A DNA stretch of 64,000 nucleotides from Iris pallida. Lineage: Eukaryota; Streptophyta; Magnoliopsida; Asparagales; Iridaceae. Made by a program: the position numbers and the translations under genes. The notes beneath the pieces are model-generated. The model made no database searches. It saw only the letters and a list, made by a program, of their open reading frames with translations, and was not told where the DNA came from. Location of the stretch: positions 31,564,759 to 31,628,758 of the forward strand of contig JANAVB010029819.1 in assembly GCA_029216955.1 (NCBI GenBank). The letters run 5' to 3'. How positions within the stretch are numbered: position 1 is the first letter of the stretch; each line of letters begins with the position of its first letter. Of the stretch, positions 49,929 through 61,000 are shown piece by piece.

Positions 49929-50808
49929 ATGGCCCCCAAGACTTCCAAGGCTGTGGCGAAGGATAAGGGAGTGGCTTCTACGTCGACTGCGGCGCCTGAA
50001 GTTCATCCCGACGTTTACCCCACCATTGCTGGTAAGGATTTTGGAAGAAATTGTATGAACTCAGAACCTACCCATCATAGCTATGTCGCATGTTTTATGC
50101 ACGGGCCTTCTTCGTCTTCATTGAACTGTTCAAGTTGTATGTGCCGCATGTACATCCCATGTCCGAGCCGCATAGGGGTATACCCCATGTCCGAGCCGCA
50201 TGAGAGTCGTCTAGTGGCCGCAAAAGCACTTTACAAACAAACCCGCATAAGGACCCGTCGAACAGAACCGCATAAGTCCCTCTGAACTGAGCCACATGAA
50301 ACCCTATCAAACAGGACCGCATAAGCCCCCCTTTTGAATTGTGCCGCTTACGGCCCCGCTAAGCAGAACCGCATATGAACCCATCAAAATAGTGCTGCAT
50401 GAACTCCGTTAAAACTGAGCCGCATAAGGACCCACCGAAACAGACCCGCATGAGCTCTATTAAATGTTTTCTAGCCATCTCATGACTCTTTTGTCTTTGA
50501 TTCTTGCAGCATCCATGCCGAAGGCTGAGATCATTGTGAAGGAGGAGATGCTGCCTCCTTTCATCGCACAAGAGTCTTCTTTCGTTAAGGAGGAGGCGAT
50601 ACCCAAAATGGAGGAAGAAAAAGAAGAGCTGGCGCCCATCAGAGAGGGAAACACTCCCAACATTGAAGCTGCTGTAAAGGAGGATCCCCAGTCTGAGGGT
50701 AGTAGTACTGGAAGTTATGACCCTCCTACCCCGGACGAGAATCTTAATCAAATAGATACTTCATATGCAAGATGGTTGAGGGAATGGTATATGCGTCCCC
50801 ACAACTAG
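49929..50808 (+). CDS. E1 antisense accessory gene, two exons
   Basis: Exon 1 is 49929-50031 (MAPKTSKAVAKDKGVAST...) and exon 2 is 50510-50808, joined by a GT..AG intron in phase 1 with acceptor TTCTTGCAG; total 133 residues. It lies between pol and the LTR, on the strand opposite the element. The N-terminus is basic and Ser/Ala-rich. The middle is acidic with VKEE and VKED repeats that fit the SUMO-site consensus (hydrophobic-K-x-E/D). The C-terminus is DTSYARWLREWYMRPHN. The E2 copy has the same architecture and ending. I know of no domain match. Antisense ORFs in this position are reported for some Tat elements such as Grande. Splicing is inferred from sequence only. Confidence 0.75.
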
Positions 50809-51605
50809 GGTTCCCATAAATGTCCGTCTTTTGTCTTGTTATTTTTGTCTGTCTTTAGCTGTAGTTTATGTTTCGCTTCTTTTGGACATCAAAGTGGTCT
50901 TTTTCTTTTTATCCGAATGAAGCGATGGAGAACTTTTTTGGCTTGCTCATGAAATATAGTCATGTGAATGTAACTGATTTTGAATAAACAGAATACATTC
51001 TCTCCCTTCTTTGCTTGTAGTAGTTGGCCTAATGGGGGTCTTTTTGTGGACCTATTATCCTTGGCGTACCCTGGTTTTGGATACGGATAATAGGACGAGA
51101 GAGAACCAACATACTTATTCAGAGGTACTGAGGACGTGGTAAGTATGAGGGTTTCTTCGATGGAGTCTTCCTACTCAGAGGTAATAAGGACGTGGTAGGA
51201 GTGGACTCCATGAAGGATACATAGAACAACTCAGAGGTAATGAGGACGTGGAAGTTCTACGTGAGGGGTGGTTTGTTTTTGATGGAAGTGAAACAACTTA
51301 GAGGTAACATCGACTTGGTTATTTCGGGCGATTTGTGGATCTGTTACCCTTTTTATGCACTGAAAGTGCGGGTAGTGGATCATGAGAAAGGGGCTCTTTT
51401 TAGGAAGAAAGTTCAAAGGTATGATCATACGTGACTTACTGCCCAGAAGTTGCGATATAGATTCACCTGGGGTGACCAGAGTGTAAGTTCAACGGTACCT
51501 GCGGGTACATAACTCACAATCTGGAAGAATTGGAGTCAGAGTGTAAGTTCAGCGGTACCAGAGGGTACATAACTAAACAATCTGGAGGATTTGGAGGATG
51601 TGGTT
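50809..51605. other. Noncoding region between antisense gene and pol, with stem-loops
   Basis: Contains CCTATTATCC (51051-51060) paired with GGATAATAGG (51085-51094), a GTTACCC..GGGTAG stem around TGCACTGAAAGTGC (about 51345-51375), and repeats of CAGAGGTAATGAGGACGTGG. It serves as 3' UTR for the antisense gene and as the pre-LTR tail for the retroelement. Confidence 0.65.
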
Positions 51606-53898
51606 TCAGACATAATACTTCTTCAGGAACTTGCCGTTGATGGGCAACATGAACAATTCTCCGTTTTGTTTTGCGAGGCGGTAAGCTCCATTGGAGAATA
51701 TAGCCTCGATGATGAACGGGCCTTCCCACTTTGGCTGGAACTTGTCGGCAGTTTTGTGAGTCATAACCATCGGCCTCCGAACTGCCAAAACGACATCGAC
51801 CACTTGGAATGTTCTAAATTTAACCTTCTTGTTGAAAGCCCCCAAGATACGTGCTTGGTACAGCTCGATTCGTTGTTGAGCTAACAGGCGCTTCTCATCT
51901 AGAGCCTCCAACTCTTGTAACCGACGGTGGTGATTATCATCCATTGTCAGTCGATAGGTAAGGGCAACACGGAGTGAGGGGATTTGAGTCTCCAGTGGAA
52001 GAACTGCCTCACTCCCATATACCAGAGAGAATGGTGTGTTCCCGGTGGCCGTCCGTACTGTAGTACGGTACGCCCATAAGCATTCGCCAAGCTTCTCATT
52101 CCAATCGCGTTTGTTGGAAGACACAAACTTCTTGAGCAGCTTGATTATAGTTTTGTTGAACGCTTCAGCCAGACCATTAGCCGTCGGGTTGTACGGTGTT
52201 GAAGCAATATTCTGGATTCGGTGTTTGTCGCAAAACTGATAGAAGGCGTGGCTTGCGAACTGCGAACCATTGTCGTGGATGATCCTTCGGGGCAGTCCAT
52301 AGCGGTAGGTCACGTGATGCTTGAGGAAGCTGATTACGTTTGATGTCTTCACTTCTGCAAGCGGAACAGCTTTCGTCCATTCGGAGAAGTAATCTATGAT
52401 TGCGAGTATGAAGCGGCGTCCTCTGGACGAAGGCGGAGTGATCGGACCAATGATGTCCATTCCCCATGCTTCAAAGGGCCAGGATGCTACCGTCGGATGT
52501 AAGAACTCGGATGGTTGATGGATGAAATCTGCGTGGACTTGACAAGCTTTGCACTTTCTTGCATAGTCTATCGCATCTGCAACCATCGTAGGCCAGTAAT
52601 AGCCCATTCGGTGAAGGCGGTCTTACAATTTTGGGCCAGGCTGATGGGCCCCGCAGACGTCATCGTGAGCTTCGGGTACAGCTTCCTTGGCTTCTGTATT
52701 TGACAGACACCGAAACAGTAATCCATCGTATGATCGCCGATACAATATTTTTGTCTCTGTATAGTAAAATAATCTGAGTGAACGTCTTCTGATCGAAGTG
52801 GCTTCCTTCGGATTCTCTGGCAGGATGTCGTAGACTACGAAATCGATGAATGGTTGTCTCCAGTCGGGTGCTTCGTCGACTGTCGGAGTGGAGTAACTCT
52901 CAACACATTGAACATTATTCTTGGGACAGACCAATTCACGGCCTATTATGTCAACCAGATAATGAGCATGATTCGGTACTGCTAGGGAAGCGGCCAGGCC
53001 TGTTAGGGCATCGGCCTCAATATTCTGGAGTCTGGGAACATGTTCGATGAAGAATCCTTCCAAGGACGAGATGATGTCGATCGCTATTTGGTGATAAGGG
53101 ATCATATCTTCATGGCGAACCTCGTATGAACACCGGATCTGATTGACGATTAACTGCGAATCGCCGTATGCTTTAAGATACTCTACCTCCAGCTCCTTTG
53201 CAAGTCGGAGGCCAATGACCAAAGCGTTATACTCGGCCACATTGTTTGAACAGGGCTCCGTGAGGGAGTAAGCCCGATTGATCACCAGCCCGGAGGGAGA
53301 AATCAGTACCACTCCGACTCCAACGACGATGTTGCCCTTGGGCCTAATTCTCAAAGCGCCATCGAAGAATATTCGCCAGATGGCATTATTGGAGATCACG
53401 TTTGAATTGGCAACCTCGACTGGTATCTCTTCGTATATTCTGGTTGTCTCCGAGCCTGGATGGGCTGCTAAAAAGTCTGCCAGAGCTTGACCTTTAACAG
53501 CCTTCTGTGGGACAAAGATCATGTGATATGGAGACAACAATATCACCCAGGTTGCAAGGCAAGAGCTGAGTGCCCCTGTTTGGTCATGAGGACCCTGAGA
53601 GGGTTGACTCGTGATATCACGTGTATGGTTTGTCCCGTGATGTAGTGTCGTGTCTTCTGAATGGCGAATACTAGAGCAAGGCACTCCTTCTCTACGGTGG
53701 TATATCTGTATTCTGGCCCCATCATCTTTCGACTGAGGTAGTATATAGCTTGCTCATGGCCTGCATCATTATTTTGTGCTAGCAGAGCACCGAGAGAATG
53801 TTCCGTCGCTCACATATAAAGCAGGAATGGCCTTCCAGCATCCGGGGCTACCATAATTGGAGGGTTCGACAGATATTTTTTGATGCTGTCGAAGGCGC
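51606..53898 (-). pseudogene. E1 pol (RNase H, second RNase H, integrase), broken
   Basis: Parallel to E2 pol. The RT-RNase H junction (LLYM then TGA then ATEHSLGALL) is at about 53815. A 1-bp deletion after LMTK lies near 53580. The second RNase H has IWRIFFDGALRIRPKGN, NNVAEYNAL, YGDSQLIVNQ and NIEADAL. TAA replaces a Gln codon at 52623-52625 (GPKL*DRL). Integrase is open from 52607 to 51606 with HADF, CKACQVH (both Cys kept), MDIIGPI, DNGSQF and EAFNKTI. It ends KKYYV. The upstream end is cut at 53898 by E2. Confidence 0.88.
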
Positions 53899-54306
53899 TG
53901 TTTGCCATTGATTGTAAAAGAACAGAACAATTATCGGAGGACTGAACTTAGACTCACAATACAAACTCGCTCGCACAAAGAAAGCCTAGGGACGAAAACC
54001 TAGGTACAGCAGACTAAGTGCGATTGTTTATTTTTGATTCTGGGGGGTGACGATAGAGGCTCGGGAAAGCGACGGCCGCTCTGCCTTACTCCTTGGACGA
54101 TCAGTATGCAGTCTTGACTCGGGGAAGATTTGCTCGGCGTTGACGAAGAAAGGCTCTTCTTGCTCCTCTCTGGTTGCTCTCTGGGCTTCTCTCTCTCTGT
54201 GATTGTCACGAAAAAAAGGGGAACTCTCTCTCTGTGGGTATCTCTCTCTTCTTATTTTTTTTTATTATTGCCGCCCTCTTTTTTTTTTTATGGGAATGCT
54301 GCTGGC

Positions 54307-54314
54307 TATTTATA
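54307..54314 (-). promoter_or_regulatory. E2 retroelement TATA box
   Basis: TATAAATA on the minus strand, in the same context as in E1. Confidence 0.6.
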
Positions 54315-54889
54315 AGGGTGTGATGTGATTATTAGAGTTTGCTATCTGTTTGGAATGTCGGCGCTCCTTCATTCTATCTGGACCCTTATTCTTGATCATA
54401 ACGAATCTCGGCCACTAATGCGGATAGCACCAAATCTTATGAGCAGTTAATGCTGATTGCTTTAAATCTTCGTGATTGGTTATGCTAATATCTGACTGCT
54501 CGCCACGTGTCTTGCTGATGATGTCAAATATTCTCGTTGGGATTCGGTCGAATCTTCAATGCCACGTCTTTTGATTGAAGATCCTGCCAGGGCCGTATAG
54601 AGTGGCCAATACTTGAACTGCAGGGAGATACCCTTCATGAGCCGCATGAGTCAACATCTCGTCGAGCCGCAGGGGACGAACTTTCCGTGAGCCTCATATG
54701 CGTGGTCTTTGCGAACCGCAGGAGACGACCTCTCCATGAGCCGTATAGTTTCTGTGGGCCGCATGTGGTATTGAGCCGCATAGGCCGGGCTATGAGTGGA
54801 CCGCATATGGCGGATTTCTGTTAATCATATTAGAATGACGCCTCACGGAGCCGCATGAAGCTGTTCTTTAACCGAGCCGCATGAGACTT

Positions 54890-54903
54890 TTGCCACGTGG
54901 CAA
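54890..54903. promoter_or_regulatory. Palindromic G-box
   Basis: TTGCCACGTGGCAA, a perfect 14-bp palindrome around CACGTG, the core bound by bZIP/bHLH factors. Confidence 0.6.
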
Positions 54904-55219
54904 CATAGGATTTCTGACAGATCGGGTCAGAGATCTTCTTCTTTTTTCGAAGAATCTGTCATTACGGCAGAGCCATTATGACACTTTATGTCAGAGACGT
55001 CGCAGCCGTCGAGTCGTGTCAGAGCATTAAAATGAGGCCATTACTCCAATGGCCAACTGTAGGGGGGGTCACACGTGGCATCGATTTGAGCCGCATGTCC
55101 CCGAGCCGCATGAGTCTGGGGGTCTCCTTTTTGGCCGCATAAAGCAACTCCAGTATGAACCGCATAGGCTTGCTGTCCAGAGCCGCATGGGTCATTATGC
55201 CTTTATTTCTAATATTTTC

Positions 55220-55288
55220 CATGCTTCTACAGGACCCCCTTCAAAGTTTTCAATTTGTAAAATTGGAACACTTTGAATAAGAAGCATG
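55220..55288. repeat. Conserved 69-bp hairpin in the E2 LTR
   Basis: CATGCTTC/GAAGCATG and TTCAAAGT/ACTTTGAA pair perfectly; inner CAATTTGTAAAATTG forms a third stem. The spacing is the same as in E1. Confidence 0.82.
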
Positions 55289-55509
55289 GCCCCGTTCATG
55301 TCGCATATGTGTCTCAGCCGCATAGAGTTAGCTGTCCGCATAGACTCTTTTCTACATGTCCTGATTAAATGCTCTTGATTTGTTTTGATTTCATGCCGTC
55401 TCTTGGGGGAGGATCCTAAGGGTTTTTTCCTTTTGATTGTCCAGTTTGCCTCGATAGCCGAAGGGTCGATCATGTCGTTCGAGGCGTCGTTCAGTAATCC
55501 TTCTTTTTC

Positions 55510-55517
55510 TATAAATA
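55510..55517 (+). promoter_or_regulatory. TATA box of antisense gene 2
   Basis: TATAAATA, 75 bp before the ATG at 55585. Confidence 0.65.
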
Positions 55518-55584
55518 GACGGGTTTTAGATTTTTTTTTACTGAAAACTCCTGTCTTGTTTTCTTCTTCAACTGACAAACAGTA

Positions 55585-56367
55585 ATGGCGCCTAGGGTTT
55601 CCAAGATTGTGAAGAAGGCCGCGGCGAGGAGAAAGAAATCGGCTTCGTCGTCGACCGTCGCACCCCCCATCTGCCTTGATGTGCACGTCGCCATCGAAGG
55701 TAATAACCTATGTAGAAGATTGGGTATTTTGAAACCCTAACAGGGTCTGCTCTACTGTCTCCTCCGTACACGCAACCACGTGACCCACATACACGTTCCC
55801 TGATTGAGCCGCATGGGGTATACCCCATGTCTGAGCCACAGACGAGTTACGTGATTCGCATGCACGTCCATGAAACCCTAATAGGGTCCGATCTACTGCT
55901 TACTTTGTGCACGCAACCACATGACCTGCATACACGTCCTTTGATCGAGCCGCATGGGGTATACCCCATGTCTGAGCCGCATACGAATTACATGGTCTGC
56001 CTACACGTCTCATGCATAGGAGCCGCCTGTGAGTTGTCTTTAAACGTACCGCATGACTATTTTCTGAATATCTTTTTATTTTGTCTTTCCGTCTTTGATT
56101 CTTTCAGTATCTCCGCTGAGCGCTGAGGTTGCAGTCACAGAGGAACCGCCACCCCCTGTCATCGACCAGGGGTCTCCCTCTGTTAAGGAAGAAACGAAGA
56201 AGGAAGACTCGTCGTCTGCACAGGATAGTCTCTCTCCGAGCGTTGAAACAACTGGGGGTGATAGCTCGGGGAATTCTGATACTCCTATTCCAGATGAGGA
56301 TCTCCTTCAACTGCATCCTTCCTATGTAAGGTGGTTGAGGGAGTGGTATGGGCGTTTCTGTAACTAG
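55585..56367 (+). CDS. E2 antisense accessory gene, two exons
   Basis: Exon 1 is 55585-55699 (MAPRVSKIVKKAAARRKKSA...) and exon 2 is 56108-56367; phase-1 intron with donor GTAATA and acceptor TTCTTTCAG; 124 residues. Same plan as the E1 gene: basic start (KKAAARRKK could act as a nuclear localisation signal, inference), acidic middle with SVKEE, and C-terminus HPSYVRWLREWYGRFCN. The middle has diverged strongly from E1 while the ends and intron position are kept, and both frames are open. The intron holds CATGGGGTATACCCCATG palindromes. Function unknown; a regulator of the element or of host silencing would be speculation. Confidence 0.75.
55812..55829. repeat. Perfect 18-bp palindrome in the antisense-gene intron
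   Basis: CATGGGGTATACCCCATG preceded by GAGCCG and followed by TCTGAGCC. The same palindrome with the same flanks is at 55953-55970. Its core GGGGTATACCCC is at 50175-50186 in the E1 intron. Confidence 0.85.
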
Positions 56368-56969
56368 GTTTTAGGAATCTCTTGCGGATATATATTCTCT
56401 GTCTGCATGTTTCTATCTGTTTAGCTGTGGTTTGTGTCTTTCCTTTCCATCTGAAGAAGTGGTGAAGAATTTCCTTTAGTTTTGCTTGTTAATTGCGTGA
56501 ATGTAGCTGAACTTTTTAATGAAAGAAATGTATTTGCTTTCCTCCTTTCTTGTCATGATTTACTTTCAATAGGATATTCTGTGTGAACTTTGTATCCCTG
56601 GTGTACCCCACGATAATTTGGATTATGACTGGCATGCTTATCCTGAAAGAATGGGGTTATGTCAAGTCTGGGGACTTTATTTCCCAACGGGATCTTTTGC
56701 TCATTTGGGCGACGTCGTTGCCTCCAGAGCCGGTGTATCGAACTAGTCAGTGGTTTGAGCGGTCGACTACCTCGCTGAAAGACCATTTCTTGACGTTTTG
56801 TGGCCTCCGGATCATAGTTGTTCCTCTGTCTTATCCTGCTTATTTTCTCTTTATTTCTATCTTGTAGCAGTGATATAATCCCGGAGGATGTGAAACTTCA
56901 AAAATGGATATGTTTCATCTTCATCTTGTACTTGCGGTGTTTATAGAATTTGGACTTGCTTAGGGATTT

Positions 56970-57790
56970 ATTTGTGGACCTGTTATCCTAGGCGTACCTT
57001 GGTTTTAGGTACGGATAACAATTTAGATAGGATGTCCGGGACAGTCACAACAAAGTGGTCATGGATGTTTTTGGTACTGGGGGAAGGAATGTCGTAGAGC
57101 AGCTGGGCTCCCGGGGCACGGTAAGATGGTGGATTTATGCTAAGAAGCTTAGCGAATGAATATTTGTGGACCTATTACCCTTGGCGTACCCTAGTTCAGG
57201 ATGCGGATAATAGGGTGAGAGGGAACCGAACACATTTGCTCAGAGGTTATGATGACATGGCAAACATGAAGGTTTTATCCTGAAACCTTCCTGCTCAGCG
57301 GTAATGAAAACATGGCAGGAGAGACTTTTCGGAAGCTATTTGTGGTCAACAGAGGACATTTGTGGTCAACAGAGGACATTTGTGGTCAACAGAGGACATT
57401 TATGGTCAACAGAGGACATTTGTGGTCAACAGAGGACATTTGTGGACCTATTATCCTTGTCGTACTCTGGTTGTGAGTACAGATAATAGATTGAGAGGGA
57501 ACCAACATACTTGCTCAGAGGTAATGTGGACATGGCAAATATGGTGATTTCTTCGATGGAGCCTTCCCACTCAGAGGTAATGAGGACATGGCAGGAGTGG
57601 GCTCAATGAAGAAGGGGTGCATAGAGCTACTCAGAGGTAGGAGGACATGGAAGTTCTATGCGAGGGGGCGGTTTGTTTTTTGGTGGTAGTGAAAACGACT
57701 CAGAGGTAATGAGGACATGGTCGTTTCGGAGATTGGCGGATCGATTACCCTTTTTTGTGCACTGGAAGTACGGGTAGTGGATCATGAGGG
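56970..57790. repeat. Stem-loop array between antisense gene 2 and pol
   Basis: Three or more units of the form CCTATTATCC..GTAC..loop..GTAC..GGATAATAG begin at about 56978, 57172 and 57447. CAGAGGTAATGAGGACATGG repeats lie between them, and a GTTACCC-type stem is near 57735. Base changes in the two arms are compensatory. Confidence 0.7.
57341..57440 (+). repeat. 20-bp tandem repeat, five copies
   Basis: TGTGGTCAACAGAGGACATT five times; the fourth unit starts TATGG. Absent from E1. Confidence 0.95.
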
Positions 57791-58027
57791 AGGATCTCTT
57801 TCAGGAAGAAAGTTCAGAGGCGTAATTATACGTGACTTACTATCTGATAGAGTGACCGGGATGTAAGTTCAGAGGTACCAGCAGGTACATAACTTGGTGA
57901 TTTAGAATATTGAGGAAGTAAGGGTTTAGCGACGCCAGCAGGTGTATGGCTCGGTAATCTGAAATGTTGTAGATGTGGGTTCAGTGGTATCAATGGATAC
58001 ATGACTCGATAATTTGGAAAATGTTGT

Positions 58028-61000
58028 CTAAACATAGTATTTCTTCAGAAACTTGCCGTTGACGGGCAACATAAGCAAGTCCCCATTCTGTTTGGCGAGA
58101 CGGTAGGCGCCGTTGGAAAACACGGCCTCAATGATAAATGGGCCTTCCCATTTTGGCTGGAATTTGCCTGCGGTCTTGTGAGTCATGACCATTGGCCTCC
58201 GGACTGCCAGAACGAGATCGCCCACTTGGAATGTTCTGATTTTGACCTTCTTGTTGAAGGCCCCTGAGACACGTGCTTGGTATAGCTCGATCCTTTGCTG
58301 AGCTAAGAGGCGTTTTTTATCTAGGGCCTCCAACTCTTGTAGTCGGCGTCGGTAGTTATAGTCTGTTGTCAATTGATAAGTGAGGGCGACGCGGAGTGAG
58401 GGAATCTGAATTTCCAGTAGGAGGACTGCCTCGCTCCCATATACTAGAGAGAATGGTGTATTCCCAGTAGCTGTTCGAATCGTGGTGCGATAGGCCCATA
58501 AACATTCGCCGAGCTTCTCGTTCCAGTCGCGTTTGTTAGAAGATACAAACTTCTTGAGGAGTTTGATGATTGTTTTGTTGAATGCTTCTGCTAACCCATT
58601 CGATGCCGGGTTGTATGGTATTGAAGCAACATTCTGAATGCGGTGCTTATCGCAGAATCGGTAGAATGCGTGGCTTATAAACTGCGGACCATTGTCATGG
58701 ATGATCCTTCGTGGCAATCCAAAGCAATATATGACGTGATGCTTGAGAAAGCTAATCACGTTTGAAGTTTTGACTTCTGCGAGTGGGATAGCTTCCGCCC
58801 ATTTGGAGAAATAATCAGTGATCGCAAGTATGAAGCGATGTCCTCGAGAGGAAGGTGGGGTGATTGGACCAATGATATCCATTCCCCATGCTTCAAATGG
58901 CCAAGACGCCACCGTTGGATGTAGAAACTCGGATGGTTGGTGAATGAAGTCTGCGTGGACTTGGCAGGCCTTGTATTTTCTGGCGTAGTCTATTGCGTCT
59001 GCCACCATCGTGGGCCAGTAGTAGCCCATCCGGCGAAGGCGGTCTTGCAGTTTAGGGCCAGGCTGATGGGCCCCACAGACACCGTCGTGAGCTTCTCGTA
59101 CAGCTTCTTTGGCTTCTGCGTTTGATAAGCACCGGAGCAATAACCCGTCGTAGGATCGTCGATATAGCATCTTTGTCTCTGTGTCGTAGAAGAATCTGAG
59201 GGAACGTCGTCTGATGGAGGTGGCTTCCCTTGGATTCTCGGGGAGGATGTCGTATACGACGAAGTCAATGAACGGCTGCCTCCAGTCTGGTGTTTCGTCG
59301 ATTGACTGGGCGGAATAGCTTGCCATGAATTGGATATTGTTCTTGGGACAGACCAGTTCGTGGCCTATCACGTCAACCGAGTGATGGGCTTGGTTCGGCA
59401 CTGCTAAGGAAGCGGCAAAGCCTGCTAGGGCATCGGCTTCGATATTTTGAAGTCTGGGGACGTGTTCGATGAAGAATCCCTCGAATGAGGAGATGATGTT
59501 GATTGCTATTTGGTGGTAGGGGATCATGTCTTCATGGCGGACTTCGTACGACCCCCGAATCTGGTTGACGATTAATTGTGAATCGCCGTATGCTTCAAGA
59601 TATTCTACCTCCAGCTTCTTCGCGAGTTGGAGGCCAATGACCAAAGCGTTGTACTCGGCCACATTGTTGGAACAGGGCTCCGTGAGAGAGTAGGCGCGAT
59701 TGATCACTAGCCCGGTAGGAGAGATCAATACCACTCCGACCCCGACGACGATATTTCCCTTGGGTCCAGTTCTTGAAGCGCCATCGAAGAACATCCTCCA
59801 TATGTTATCGTGGGTGGTTGTATTCGAATCGGCGACCTCATCTGGGATTTCCTCGTATATTTTGGATAGCCCCGATCCTGGATGGGCTGCCAAAAAGTCT
59901 GCCAGGGCTTGGCCTTTGACAGCCTTCTGTGGGACGAAGATCATATGATATGGGAATAGTAGTATCGCCCATGTAGCGAGGCGAGAGCTAAGCGCCCCTG
60001 GTTTAGTCATGAGGACCCTGAGGGGATTTACCCGTGAGATCACATGTATGGTTTGTCCTGTAACATAATGCCGTATCTTTTGAATGGCGAATACCAAGGC
60101 GAGGCATTCTTTCTCCACGGCAGTGTATCGATGTTCGGGCCCGACCATCATTCGGCTGAGATAGTATATAGCTTGCTCGTGGCCTGCGTCGTTGTTTTGT
60201 GCCAGCAGGGCACCGAAGGAGTGTTCCATTGCTCGTACATAGAGTAGGAATGGTTTTCCAGGGACCGGGGTCACCAGGACTGGGGGATTTGACAAATATT
60301 CTTTGATGTCGTCGAAAGCACGCTGGCATTCCTCGTCCCATACGAATGAGACTCCCTTCTTCATGAGGTGTGTGAAGGATCGGCATCGCCCGGAGAGATT
60401 AGAAATGAACCTTCTGATATAAGCTAGTCTCCCTTGGAGGCCTCTAAGTTCGCGGAGATTTTTCGGGGGACCCATCTCCATTATTGCCTTAGTTTTCTCA
60501 GGGTCTACATGGATACCCCGTGCAGTGATGATGAAACCTAAGAACTTCCCGCTGGATACGCCCAAGAATGACTTTGTAGGGTTCATCTTCAGATTGTGGG
60601 CTCGCATCAGGTCGAATGCCGTTCTCAGATCTTGCAGATGATCTTCCTTACGGCGACTCTTGACAGCGATGTCGTCGACGTAGCATTCCACTGTCTTGCG
60701 CAAATGTTCTCTGAAAATGATACTCATAGCCCGCTGATATGTGGCACCAGCGTTCTTTAGACCGAATGGCATGACTGTGTAGCAGTACGTACCGATCGGT
60801 GTTCTAAATGATGTGTGCTTCTCGTCGTCGGGGGACATCTTAATTTGATTATATCCCGAGAATCCATCCATGAATGACATACGTTCGAAGCCGCATGTGT
60901 GGTCAATCATGATGTCCATGATTGGGAGGGGAAATTCGTCTTTCGGACATGCCTCATTCAGATTACGGAAGTCGATGCAGATTCGGATTTTTTCGTTCTT

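Larger units (their letters stand above)
47943..53898 (-). mobile_element. Tat-lineage Ty3/gypsy element E1, interrupted by E2
   Basis: Order on the plus axis is LTR (from TGTTTGCC at 47943), antisense gene (49929-50808), stem-loop array, then minus-strand pol (51606-53898). Pol breaks inside the RT-RNase H junction exactly where the E2 LTR begins. The whole arrangement repeats in E2, so E1 and E2 are members of one family. The rest of E1 should lie beyond E2, outside the window. Confidence 0.85.
53899..55400 (-). repeat. 3' LTR of E2
   Basis: Shares blocks with the E1 LTR but lacks the 17-bp array. Carries dispersed GCCGCATG motifs, CACGTG at 54504, 54894 and 55072, and the hairpin. The right boundary is not determinable here. 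Confidence 0.65.

Noticed and set aside
57341..57440. Five 20-bp units as a CRISPR-like array
   Set aside because: Units are directly adjacent with no spacers; a simple tandem repeat in a plant retroelement.
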